NCBI GenBank assembly: GCA_944326445.1
Contig: CALVDZ010000017.1
Location: 1-34,039, forward strand
Length of the DNA stretch: 34,039 nucleotides
Direction: 5' to 3'
Origin: an uncultured Helicobacter sp.
GTDB lineage: Bacteria > Campylobacterota > Campylobacteria > Campylobacterales > Helicobacteraceae
Part shown: positions 15,158-22,456 of the stretch, one piece after another
Numbering within the stretch: position 1 is the first letter of the stretch
Layout: every line of letters begins with the position of its first letter
The notes under the pieces: generated by a model
What the model was told of the DNA's origin: nothing
What the model saw: only the letters and a program-made list of their open reading frames with translations
Databases searched by the model: none
Made by a program: the position numbers and the translations under genes

Positions 15158-16465
15158 ATGAATCTCCTGCATAGTATCAATGATTTCAACGAAGCAAAGC
15201 AAGTGATTGTGGGCGGGGTGAATTCCCCCGTGCGCGCGTTTGGCTCGGTGGGCGGCGTGCCGCGATTTATCCACAGGGCTAAGGGCGCGTATCTCTATGA
15301 TGTCGATGACAACGCCTATATCGACTATGTGCAGAGCTGGGGACCGCTCATCTTTGGGCATTGCGATAGCGATATAGAATCTAGCGTGATCCAAAGTGTG
15401 CAAAATGGCTTGAGTTTTGGCGCGCCTACCGAGCTTGAGACGACTTTGGCAAAGGAGATTATCAGCAGCTATGATGGCGTGCAAAAGGTGCGGCTTGTGA
15501 GCTCTGGCACGGAAGCTGTGATGAGTGCGATACGCCTTGCGCGGGCATATAGCGGCAGAGATGATATCATCAAGTTTGATGGCTGCTACCACGGGCATAG
15601 CGATAGCTTGCTCGTGAGCGCGGGGAGTGGGTGTGCGACTTTTGGTGCGCCAAGCTCGCCGGGCGTGCCAAACGATCTCTCTAAGCACACGCTAGTGGCG
15701 CGTTATAATGATGTGGATTCTGTGCGTGCGTGCTTTGAGGAGAGCAGGGCTAAGGGCAGTGGCGTGGGCTGCGTGATCATCGAGCCAATCGCGGGCAATA
15801 TGGGGCTTGTGCCTGCGGATAGGGAGTTTTTGCGCTTCTTACGCGCGCTGTGCGATGAGTATGGCGCGGTGCTTATCTTTGATGAGGTGATGAGCGGCTT
15901 TAGAGCAGCTTTGCGCGGGGGGCTGGAGTATTGTGATGTGCTGCCTGATATGGCGACTTTTGGCAAGGTTATCGGCGGGGGTATGCCTTTAGCGGCGTTT
16001 GGGGGCAGAGATGAGATTATGGCGCTGCTTTCCCCCGTGGGGAGCGTGTATCAAGCCGGCACGCTAAGTGGGAATCCCGTGGCAGTGAGTGCTGGGCTCG
16101 CTTCATTGCTAAAGCTAAAGAGCGATCCGAGTGTCTTTGCCACACTCGCGCAAAAAGCCCAAACCCTCACACAAGGGCTAAAAAACGCAGCCAAAAGTGT
16201 GGGTATCCCGCTACAAGTATGCCATAGGGGCTCGATGTTTGGATTTTTCTTTAACGATTGCGTGGTTAAAAATTTTGATGACGCTAAGCGGAGTGATAGC
16301 GCGATGTTTGCGAAGTTTCATCAAAAAATGCTTGAGAGGGGCGTGTATTTTGCGTGCTCGCAGTTTGAGAGTGGCTTTGTCTGCACGGCTATGGGCGATG
16401 AGGAGATCGAGCGCACCATAGAGCGCGCCAAAGAGAGCTTTGAAGAGATAGCAAACAATATCTAG
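15158..16465 (+). CDS. hemL: Glutamate-1-semialdehyde 2,1-aminomutase
   Basis: HemL converts glutamate-1-semialdehyde to 5-aminolevulinate in C5-type haem synthesis, using PLP/PMP in the cytoplasm. The 435-residue product has the N-terminal GGVNSPVRAF, the SSGTEAVMSAIRLAR cofactor region, the DEVMSGFR motif and PLP lysine K270 in MATFGKVIGGGMP. Length and motifs are normal. AAAAGGA lies upstream of the ATG and the promoter is at 15120-15125. Two small membrane-protein genes follow directly. Confidence 0.97.
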   Translation: MNLLHSINDFNEAKQVIVGGVNSPVRAFGSVGGVPRFIHRAKGAYLYDVDDNAYIDYVQSWGPLIFGHCDSDIESSVIQSVQNGLSFGAPTELETTLAKEIISSYDGVQKVRLVSSGTEAVMSAIRLARAYSGRDDIIKFDGCYHGHSDSLLVSAGSGCATFGAPSSPGVPNDLSKHTLVARYNDVDSVRACFEESRAKGSGVGCVIIEPIAGNMGLVPADREFLRFLRALCDEYGAVLIFDEVMSGFRAALRGGLEYCDVLPDMATFGKVIGGGMPLAAFGGRDEIMALLSPVGSVYQAGTLSGNPVAVSAGLASLLKLKSDPSVFATLAQKAQTLTQGLKNAAKSVGIPLQVCHRGSMFGFFFNDCVVKNFDDAKRSDSAMFAKFHQKMLERGVYFACSQFESGFVCTAMGDEEIERTIERAKESFEEIANNI

Positions 16466-16473
16466 GCGGATAT

Positions 16474-16950
16474 ATGGACAAGCAGGATTCTCGCCCAAAT
16501 TCTCATTTGGAGCCGAGCAACGCGCAGAATGACGCGCGAGATAACGCGCAGGGCAGCACACAGGGCAGTGCGTCAGACAACGCGCAGGGCAAGCCCCCTA
16601 GATTCCAAAAGGTGGTAGAGGGCGCGTATGATTTGAGTTTGGGGATTTCTCTCATCGTGGCGGTGGCGCTGGGCTATGGCATAGGCTACGCTCTTAAAGC
16701 ACTTACGGGAGTTTCGTGGCTTTTGTGGCTTGGGATTATCTGGGGTGTGGGCGCGGCATTCCTAAATATCTACAAAGCCTACAAACGCCACAAAAAAGAT
16801 CTCGATGAACTCGCCACAAACCCCCGCTACAACGCCCAAAAGTATTTGCAAGATTCACAGAGTGAGCAGGGAGGGGGCACACGAGCACGAGACTTGCGAG
16901 ATGTGCGCACACAAGATGATGAGGATGAGGACGATCCCTATGCACGCTAA
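16474..16950 (+). CDS. AtpZ/AtpI-like small membrane protein
   Basis: A 158-residue protein with two TM helices (about 52-70 and 78-100; SLGISLIVAVALGYGIGYAL, then a WLLWLGIIWGVGAAF-type segment). This is the arrangement of AtpZ-type ATP synthase-associated proteins, which are linked to Mg2+ or Ca2+ handling or c-ring assembly. The N terminus (about 4-42) is a polar tract with imperfect DNAQGS repeats, and the C terminus is acidic (DDEDEDDP). It begins eight bases after hemL. The assignment is by topology and motif feel, not certain; no other ATP synthase genes are here. Confidence 0.7.
   Translation: MDKQDSRPNSHLEPSNAQNDARDNAQGSTQGSASDNAQGKPPRFQKVVEGAYDLSLGISLIVAVALGYGIGYALKALTGVSWLLWLGIIWGVGAAFLNIYKAYKRHKKDLDELATNPRYNAQKYLQDSQSEQGGGTRARDLRDVRTQDDEDEDDPYAR
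16519..16590 (+). repeat. Imperfect tandem repeat coding DNAQGS
   Basis: AACGCGCAG-type units recur within the N-terminal coding part of the AtpZ-like gene, giving NAQND, DNAQGSTQGS and DNAQGK. This is a local low-complexity expansion rather than an AGAWTCT-type element. Confidence 0.5.
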
Positions 16951-17539
16951 GTCTGTGCGGGTTTTGGGCGCGTTTGCGCTCATTGGGGCGATAGGAGTGG
17001 GAGTGGCTATGGCGTTTGGCGCGGAGTGTGGCGCGAGCTTTTTGCTAGGATATGGGGCGTTTGGCGTGATTATGAGCGGCTCATTTGCCCATATCAAACG
17101 CCAGCTCGCCCGCGCACAGGAGGACGCGCCTAGAGATTCACAGATAGATTCACAAACGCCACGAGCCCGATACGCTCACGGCGCGCCACACGATAGGGCT
17201 GATGAGAGTGGCTACGACAATGGCGGTGGCACAAGCGGGGAGAAAAGCGAGGCTAAGGGCAGCGGCGATGATGGCAGAAGCGAGAGTAAAAGCGATGGGG
17301 CGCAAACGGAGGCGATGGGTAAGGGCTCATCGAGTAAGATCCCCCCGCTCTCGCGCTTTGTCGTGGGCACGAGGCTAAGCTTTTCTTTTGCGCGCGTGGG
17401 GGGCTATGTGCTGTTTGTGGCGGGGGTTGGCGCGCTATTGTATTATGAGCTGCTTATGCCCGCGGGGCTGTTTGCGGGGATCACGCTCGCGGTGGTGTGT
17501 ATGGTGAGCGTGGGTGTGTCTATGCTCAAAAAGGCGTAG
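16940..17539 (+). CDS. Four-TM membrane protein with polar linker
   Basis: A 199-residue protein. Two TM helices are at about 7-28 and 32-52, a long charged and Ser/Gly-rich linker covers about 58-135, and two TM helices are at about 145-170 and 172-195 (VGGYVLFVAGVGALLYYELL and AGITLAVVCMVSVGVSML). The topology is similar to AtpI, and it follows an AtpZ-like gene, but I see no diagnostic motif. The start at 16940 is chosen for GAGGATGAGGA 8-10 bases upstream and an 11-base overlap with the preceding gene; the frame is open to 16805, but that would overlap by about 145 bases. The polar linker looks expanded. Confidence 0.65.
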   Translation: MHAKSVRVLGAFALIGAIGVGVAMAFGAECGASFLLGYGAFGVIMSGSFAHIKRQLARAQEDAPRDSQIDSQTPRARYAHGAPHDRADESGYDNGGGTSGEKSEAKGSGDDGRSESKSDGAQTEAMGKGSSSKIPPLSRFVVGTRLSFSFARVGGYVLFVAGVGALLYYELLMPAGLFAGITLAVVCMVSVGVSMLKKA

Positions 17540-17782
17540 CTTTAGCGCAGGCTTGCTCGCGGGAAGCGTTTGGATTTTATGCTGTGCGTGGATTGTGTAA
17601 GCTTTTTGGGGCTTTTAGATTCTGTGTTTTAGAATCTGCGTTGTTTGGGGCTTGGTTGGAATCTCTTAGGCTAGATTCTGTAATGCTTTAGATTTTAAAT
17701 CTGCTTTGGATTCCCCAAATTCCGCATTGTTTAGATTCTGTCTTTGCTCGTTTTTTAGAATCCCTTTAGATTCTGTGCTTGT

Positions 17783-17810
17783 TTCAGAATCTAAGTGGCT
17801 AGATTCTGAA
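17783..17810. terminator. Inverted AGAWTCT pair, possible terminator (module F)
   Basis: TTCAGAATCTA-AGTGGC-TAGATTCTGAA: a perfect 11-bp stem with a 6-base loop, followed by TTTTCTTT on the + strand. It could terminate transcripts from the hemL cluster. The same arrangement occurs, less perfectly, at 10018 and 21638. Confidence 0.5.
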
Positions 17811-17908
17811 TTTTCTTTAGATAAAGGTGCTCCGCACGGGATATTTTCATTTGATTTTTGCGTTGCAAAAATGACAGAATCTAAAGCTTTAGAATCTTTA
17901 GATTCTGC

Positions 17909-17957
17909 TTAGGCATCGTGCTACCGCACGCACTATTATTGATATTTGGCAAAGCCT
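17909..17957 (+). repeat. Repeat module D, copy 3 (short)
   Basis: CTTAGGC-ATCGTGCTACCGCACG-CACTATTATTGATATTTGGC-AAAGCC: core of module D with the CGTGC/GCACG hairpin, without the larger upstream hairpin. Confidence 0.75.
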
Positions 17958-18114
17958 TGATGAGATTTTATAAAATGGCGGATTCTCTAATCGCTTTAGA
18001 TTTTAAGGCATACAGAATCTAAAGTGGATTCTAAGTTAGGGCAGGGGGTGCGTGCTAAAGCCCTCTAGCAAGCCCTAGATGGTGTGATCGCTCCTAGGAT
18101 TCTAAAATGGCAAA

Positions 18115-19137
18115 TCATTCTAATAAGCCCTCTTGTGCCATCTGCTCTAGGAGCTTGATAAAGGCTTGTGTGCGTAGCCTCGCGCCTTCAGAGTTGAGGT
18201 GGTAGGGCGTGTCAAAAAAATATTTGCGCTCAAAGTGAAAATCCCTAAAATCCCCATAAATCTCGATATTGTGCGCTTTGAGCTGGGTTTGTAGATTCTC
18301 AATTTTTGCTAGAGTTTTTGGGTCATCGAGGCTAAAATCGGGATTTTCCATCGTCGTGGGGTAGGTCAAAAATACTTTTATGTGCTTAGTTTTGGCAAAC
18401 TCTAGGAGTCGCGCGTATTGGGCAAGAAAAAAGGGCGAGAGCGTGAGATGAGAATCTAGATAGCTAGGATTGCCCCTAAAGAGCGCGCCTACCTGTGTGC
18501 AAAAATCCCCGTATCTATTGAGCGAGGTGTATGTGTAGCCCTCAAATTCTTGTGGGTTTTGCCATTTTTCCTGCATAGTCGCTATGGGGTTTGTGGGCGT
18601 GGGGGTAGGGCGTATCAGAGATTTGATAAAGTTTTTTAGCATAGAGATTTCGGAGTTTTTCACATACGCTAAGAAAATGCCCCTAGCGTCGATAAACTCC
18701 CTGTAGTCTTTGTCCCAAGTGAGCATATTTTGGATATACCAAAAATCCGCGTTTGGTATCCCGCGCTCATAATACCCAAACTCTAAGGGCAGAAAAATGA
18801 TGTCCTTTTGCTTGGCGATTTTTAGGATTTTGTCTATGTGGTAGTTTATGGGCAGTCCTGCGTGTGTGGCGTAGTTTATGGGCATAAAGGGCGTTTGTGA
18901 ATCTATCAGCGCGCTATCAAAGCCAAAGAGTGAGTTTGAGCCGCTCACGATGAGCAGGCGTTGCTTGGTGGTGGGTTTGGCGTTGATATAATCCTTGAGG
19001 ATATAGAGATATTTTAGCCATACTTCGGAGTTTTGGAATCTCGGTGTATCGGGGATTATGGTGTTGTGTATCACGATGAGGGCATACGAGAATATCGCCA
19101 AAAAGGTGGTGAGCAGGAATAATCTGACTTTTTCCAT
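18115..19137 (-). CDS. SGNH-like acyltransferase partner of MBOAT
   Basis: A 340-residue protein with an N-terminal membrane anchor (about 4-27). A periplasmic-type SGNH/GDSL-like domain follows: nucleophile-region SGSNSLFGFDS (Ser67 the likely nucleophile) and, near the C terminus, FFDTPYHLNSEG with Asp309 and His313 in the DxxxH arrangement. It starts eight bases after the MBOAT stop. MBOAT/SGNH pairs (AlgI/AlgJ-AlgX, PatA/PatB, DltB/DltD) pass acyl groups across the inner membrane to extracellular glycans. The acceptor here (peptidoglycan, lipopolysaccharide or other) cannot be told from sequence. It is an intact frame, although its partner is out of frame. Confidence 0.75.
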   Translation of the reverse strand: MEKVRLFLLTTFLAIFSYALIVIHNTIIPDTPRFQNSEVWLKYLYILKDYINAKPTTKQRLLIVSGSNSLFGFDSALIDSQTPFMPINYATHAGLPINYHIDKILKIAKQKDIIFLPLEFGYYERGIPNADFWYIQNMLTWDKDYREFIDARGIFLAYVKNSEISMLKNFIKSLIRPTPTPTNPIATMQEKWQNPQEFEGYTYTSLNRYGDFCTQVGALFRGNPSYLDSHLTLSPFFLAQYARLLEFAKTKHIKVFLTYPTTMENPDFSLDDPKTLAKIENLQTQLKAHNIEIYGDFRDFHFERKYFFDTPYHLNSEGARLRTQAFIKLLEQMAQEGLLE

Positions 19138-19145
19138 AAGTAGTT

Positions 19146-21989
19146 CTAGAAGTTAAAATACAAAAATGGTGCTTGGTAGTCCGAGGTGGTGAGCACAATG
19201 AGGCAGTGCGCAAACGCTATGGCGCAAATGATGATTGTGGATTTGCGCATATTGCGCATAAGGGCTAGACTATTGGCACAGCACACGCATATGATAGTCG
19301 CCGCAATGAGTGCTAGCACGCTCTCCCAGCTCCCGCCTATATTTTGGAGCCACCCGCCAAAGCCAATCGCCGCGCCATTTATCTGTGTTAAGCCCAAAAA
19401 TCCTAGCTTAGATTCTAAAAAGCTAGGGAGCACCACCGCCCCGCCAAACATTCCCTCTAGGAGGTTGAGCGCGCCCTGCAGGTTTTGTGCCCTAAAGAAT
19501 ATCCAAGCGATATTGACAAAGTTAAAGGTAACTAGCCAGCACACAATGGTGTAGAATCTCGTGTGTCTAAAGGCTGTGTAAAATCTCGCAAAGCTGTGGG
19601 GTTGTGTGTTGTTTAGAATCTCTGCTTTGGATTCTGTGCGTGTCTTTGAATCTGTGTTCCCTAGATTCTCCGCACTAGATTCTGCATTTCTTAGACTCTC
19701 GTTCTCACGAATACTTCTTTGTTTCTTTGAATCTCGTGTATCGCAAAAGAAAAAGGGGTTTATCCCCTCCCCGCTCGCTAAAGCCCCGAAAAAGATAAAG
19801 CGCCGCTTTTCTTTTTCGGCAAACAAGGGGAGAGCCTCACTATCTCCTTGTCTAGTCAAAAATGCTAAAAATGCACTACTGCATTTTTTTAACGCATTTT
19901 TAACACCACGACAAGGGCGAGGGGTGGTATGCACTTGCGTGCTACACATTTTATGTGATTTTTGCTGCGCAAAAATAGCAGAATCTATTGGCATAGATTC
20001 TGCTCGGCTCGTGCTTGCGCACGCACTATTATTGATATTGGGCAAAGCCTCGCACAAGTTTTTTGAAGTAGTGGATTCTGTAAGCTGCTTAGAATCTGAA
20101 TTTGTGGGGTTAGATTCTGAATCTGAACTGCTCAAGCTAGAATCTAATCTTTCCTTAGATTCTGAATCTGCCTTACATTCCGCGCGTGGCTTGCCCTCTT
20201 GGCGTGGTGTGGATTGCGTGGGCTTACTACTGCAAACAACAAAATTAGTATTTGCGGTGTGGCTGTGTAAGCTTTGCGGATTTTTTGGAAGGTTAGCGGA
20301 CAAACCGAGCGTGCCTTCCGAAAAATCCGCAATCTTATCGCATTGCATACCCAAAGAGCCGTTTTCCATTATGAGAGAGCATTGTTTCTCTAAACTCTGA
20401 TACCACCACATATATATTCTATGCACACACATCGCCGCCCCGTGCAGCGCACCCCACAGCACAAACCCCCACCCAGCCCCGTGCCACACACCGCTTAGGA
20501 AAGCCACGATGAAAAGATTGCGCAAGGTAAAAATCTGATTATAAAGGGAATTTTCTTGGCTTGTCTTTTTTGTGCTTTTTGCGGAGTGTTCGCACTCGGT
20601 TTGGTCACTACCGCTTAGGTAGCTCCCTGCACCTCGCGCTCCACAACCACAAAAATCATTAAAAAATACTGCGCCACCCTCTTGTTTCTTTGTGCGCAAA
20701 TTTTTTGGTTGCTTAGATTCTGAATCTGTGAAGCTAGATTCTAAACCCACATTAGATTTTTTGCATTCTAAGGTTGCGGAATCTGCGTGTTGGGATTGAG
20801 CTACACGAAATTCTAGGATTTGAGATGAGAAATCGTTGCTATCAAGTGAGGGGCGCAGGGAGTTACCTAGAGGGTAATGACCAAGCCCCGAGCGTAGATT
20901 CAACGATTTATCGCTCAAAGCCGAATTTGCCCGAACTTTCTTTGAACTATTCTTGTTGCCGCCAAGTGGAATATACACATATTCCTTCAAAAACCTCCCC
21001 AGCGTGATATGCCACCGCCGCCAAAAATCCGCTATATTGAGGGCTTTGTAGGGGGAGTTGAAGTTGAGCGGGAGCAGTATGCCAAAGAGCAGCCCCAAGC
21101 CTATCGCCATATCGCAATACCCGCTAAAATCAAAATAGAGCTCAAAGGTGTAGCTAAGCGAAGTCGCCCACGATTCAAAGAGATTGAGCACGCCGCCATT
21201 TTCTACCACGCTAAAGCCTGCATTTGCCCAAACCGCGAAGCTATCGGCGATACAGACTTTTTTAAACAAGCCGATGGCAAAGATAAATAAGCCTTTAGCC
21301 ACAGATTCATAATCACAAAAAGTAGTCTTTTGCGCGCTTTTTTGGGAATTGAGGTTTGTGGATTCTGTGCTTGCGTTGGATACACCATTTTGGCATTCTG
21401 GGATTTGAGAGGAGATATCCGAGCGATGCCCCAATCTCGCAAATTGTGGCATCATCTCTTTGTGATGCACGATAGGTCCGGCTATGAGCTGCGGGAAAAA
21501 AGTGATAAAGAGGCAGTAGTCAAGGAAGTTTATGGAATCTAGGGAATTGTTGGATTCTAAATCTGCCTTGAATGTTGTGCTCTCTAAATTCTGTTTTTGC
21601 GCATTTTTTAGAATCTCTTTGGATTTTGTGATTGTTTCAGAATCTATACGGCTAGATTCTGAGCTTTGATGAGATCGTGAATCTGTTGGAATAGATTCTA
21701 TAAAAGCCTTAGATTTTAAGCCCGCACTAGATTTTAAACCCGCACTAGATTGCGTGCAAGAAAAATTTCCCTCATCGCTCAAGGCGCAATGCCTATAACA
21801 ATCCACCAAAAAGGCAATTTGCTGAAAAGTCACAAAAGAGAGCGCGAGGGGCAGGAGAATATGGGGCAGGGGAATGCTAAAGTCTAGGTGCGCTAGCTGT
21901 GTGAAGAGATTAAAATTTTCTAAGAAAAAATCGGTGTATTTAAAAAATCCAAGCAAGCAGAGATTAAAACCTATGCCTAGGATAAGCAA
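19146..21989 (-). CDS. MBOAT O-acyltransferase, C-terminal part, with four in-frame repeat insertions
   Basis: AlgI-like membrane-bound O-acyltransferase; the N-terminal portion is in another frame at 22099-22416. The 947 residues (from TTG 21989) hold the family core: LALSFVTFQQIAFLVDCYRH (49-67), FFPQLIAGPIVHHKEMMPQF (164-183), FDFSGYCDMAIGLG, DFWRRWHITLGRFLKEYVYI and WHGAGWGFVLWGALHG with His503 and His516. The core is split by four polar Ser/Glu/Lys-rich insertions at about residues 70-153, 188-226, 347-482 and 533-803, all between predicted membrane helices. The insertions consist of AGAWTCT-containing DNA; the last includes modules C, D and E. Removing them leaves an AlgI-sized protein. 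The SGNH-like partner follows after eight bases. The TTG start is probably not used: the gene is one protein interrupted at the G11 tract. Confidence 0.88.
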   Translation of the reverse strand: MLILGIGFNLCLLGFFKYTDFFLENFNLFTQLAHLDFSIPLPHILLPLALSFVTFQQIAFLVDCYRHCALSDEGNFSCTQSSAGLKSSAGLKSKAFIESIPTDSRSHQSSESSRIDSETITKSKEILKNAQKQNLESTTFKADLESNNSLDSINFLDYCLFITFFPQLIAGPIVHHKEMMPQFARLGHRSDISSQIPECQNGVSNASTESTNLNSQKSAQKTTFCDYESVAKGLFIFAIGLFKKVCIADSFAVWANAGFSVVENGGVLNLFESWATSLSYTFELYFDFSGYCDMAIGLGLLFGILLPLNFNSPYKALNIADFWRRWHITLGRFLKEYVYIPLGGNKNSSKKVRANSALSDKSLNLRSGLGHYPLGNSLRPSLDSNDFSSQILEFRVAQSQHADSATLECKKSNVGLESSFTDSESKQPKNLRTKKQEGGAVFFNDFCGCGARGAGSYLSGSDQTECEHSAKSTKKTSQENSLYNQIFTLRNLFIVAFLSGVWHGAGWGFVLWGALHGAAMCVHRIYMWWYQSLEKQCSLIMENGSLGMQCDKIADFSEGTLGLSANLPKNPQSLHSHTANTNFVVCSSKPTQSTPRQEGKPRAECKADSESKERLDSSLSSSDSESNPTNSDSKQLTESTTSKNLCEALPNINNSACASTSRAESMPIDSAIFAQQKSHKMCSTQVHTTPRPCRGVKNALKKCSSAFLAFLTRQGDSEALPLFAEKEKRRFIFFGALASGEGINPFFFCDTRDSKKQRSIRENESLRNAESSAENLGNTDSKTRTESKAEILNNTQPHSFARFYTAFRHTRFYTIVCWLVTFNFVNIAWIFFRAQNLQGALNLLEGMFGGAVVLPSFLESKLGFLGLTQINGAAIGFGGWLQNIGGSWESVLALIAATIICVCCANSLALMRNMRKSTIIICAIAFAHCLIVLTTSDYQAPFLYFNF
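19741..19948 (+). repeat. Repeat module C, copy 2
   Basis: Counterpart of 10180-10432. The 88-base stretch 19834-19921 matches 10321-10408 with one difference seen by eye. It is located inside the coding region of the MBOAT gene on the opposite strand. Confidence 0.85.
19965..20055 (+). repeat. Repeat module D, copy 4
   Basis: It contains a perfect 12-bp hairpin AGCAGAATCTAT-TGGC-ATAGATTCTGCT (19977-20004), then CGTGC-TTGC-GCACG and ACTATTATTGATATTGGGC-AAAGCCTCGCAC. It is in the same orientation as copies 2 and 3 and within the MBOAT coding sequence. Confidence 0.82.
20132..20400 (+). repeat. Repeat module E, copy 2
   Basis: Matches 33764-34039 (inverted) and partly about 1816-2000. It includes a long imperfect hairpin at 20276-20330, with a 17-bp arm GCGGATTTTTTGGAAGG against CCTTCCGAAAAATCCGC (one mismatch) and a 21-base loop. 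It is translated on the - strand as part of MBOAT insertion 4. Confidence 0.82.
20544..20951 (-). repeat. In-frame insertion 3 in MBOAT
   Basis: About 136 codons between YIPLGGNK and LRNLFIVAFLSGVWHGAGW, normally adjacent in AlgI-like proteins. Polar, with TDSESKQPKN and a short Cys-rich stretch (FCGCGARGAG). AGAWTCT words are present, and no copy of the non-word parts is seen elsewhere in the window. Confidence 0.75.
21312..21428 (-). repeat. In-frame insertion 2 in MBOAT
   Basis: About 39 polar codons (SSQIPECQNGVSNASTES and so on) between MMPQFARL and YESVAKGLFIFAIGLFKK. Other AlgI-like proteins have a short loop here. Contains GATTC-type words, for example around 21358. Confidence 0.65.
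21531..21782 (-). repeat. In-frame insertion 1 in MBOAT
   Basis: About 84 codons between LVDCYRH and FLDYCLFITFFPQLIAGP. Rich in SES/LES/DSE and including the tandem SSAGLKSSAGLKS. Contains an inverted word pair CAGAATCTA-TACGGC-TAGATTCTG at 21638-21661 (module F). Confidence 0.75.
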
Positions 21990-22098
21990 GAATCTCGGGG
22001 TGAGCGGGGAGTGGGCGCGCTTTTTGGGTTGTTGGTTGTTTGGGTTTTGGGGCTTTGTGGTGGCGTTGCGTGGGTAGGGATCTAGCGCGGCGTGCGGG

Positions 22099-22416
22099 CT
22101 AGATCCTGCCCTGTGCTGCCCCCCCCCCCAATTTGCTTACAGGATAATCACTAGCGAGGCTGTGCGCACAGGCGCGCGATGAGCGTGAGGGGAAGCGCAA
22201 AATCGCAAGGGCAAAGAGGTAATTTATCACAATCGAGCCCAAAAGTATGGGGAGATACTCGAGCTTAAAATACGCGTAGAAAAAAAGCGAGGCGAGCACC
22301 AAAAAGAGCTTGGCACAGGTGTATGAGGCGGCAAAGGGCAGGGATTTGAGGATATGGAAGCCTAGCCACACAAAGGGCAGAAAGGCAAAGATAAAGATAT
22401 AAGAGGAGAAAAGCAT
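22099..22416 (-). CDS. MBOAT O-acyltransferase, N-terminal part (frame broken at G11)
   Basis: The first 105 residues of the same MBOAT protein: MLFSSYIFIFAFLPFVWLGF and ASLFFYAYFKLEYLPILLGS are the usual N-terminal helices of AlgI-like proteins. After a run of G codons the frame ends at 22099 with GGGAAQGRI. With one G fewer in the tract the frame would pass through QHRAGSSPHAALDPY and into LLILGIGFNLCLLG with no stop, giving a single protein of about 1089 residues. I traced this codon by codon. ATG 22416 with AAGGA upstream fits the family start better than the in-frame 22527, which would overlap the U32 peptidase gene. As read, the gene is OFF. Confidence 0.85.
   Translation of the reverse strand: MLFSSYIFIFAFLPFVWLGFHILKSLPFAASYTCAKLFLVLASLFFYAYFKLEYLPILLGSIVINYLFALAILRFPSRSSRACAHSLASDYPVSKLGGGAAQGRI
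22119..22129 (-). repeat. G11 homopolymer tract within MBOAT gene
   Basis: Eleven C on the + strand, so eleven G in the coding strand. It sits in a non-conserved cytoplasmic or periplasmic loop of the MBOAT gene, exactly where the frame is lost. G/C tracts of this length are the classic phase-variation switch of Helicobacter and Campylobacter surface-modification genes. Ten or thirteen G would restore the frame. Confidence 0.9.
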
Positions 22417-22456
22417 AATAATCCTTAGGAGTGGGGTTGTGCGTGTATCGCGTGTC

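Larger units (their letters stand above)
17540..18114. other. Repeat-rich intergenic region
   Basis: There is no gene I can support. It contains many AGAWTCT words (17615-17900), a perfect inverted pair at 17783-17810 and module D at 17909-17957. The short frames at 17497-17691 and 17706-17912 are made of these words. From 17958 to 18114 I see scattered words only. Confidence 0.7.
19581..20393 (-). repeat. In-frame insertion 4 in MBOAT (modules C, D, E)
   Basis: About 270 codons between MWWYQSL and RFYTIVCWLV, both normal MBOAT sequence. It contains a module C copy (19741-19948), a module D copy (19965-20055) and a module E copy (20132-20400), all of which also occur in gene-free DNA elsewhere in the window. 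The - strand frame is open throughout and reads GMQCDKIADFSEGT, KNALKKCSSAFLAFLTRQGD and similar. Confidence 0.85.

Noticed and set aside
19606..20400. 264-residue + strand ORF opposite the MBOAT insertion
   Set aside because: It is the complementary reading of modules C-E; the - strand frame is continuous with conserved MBOAT sequence on both sides.
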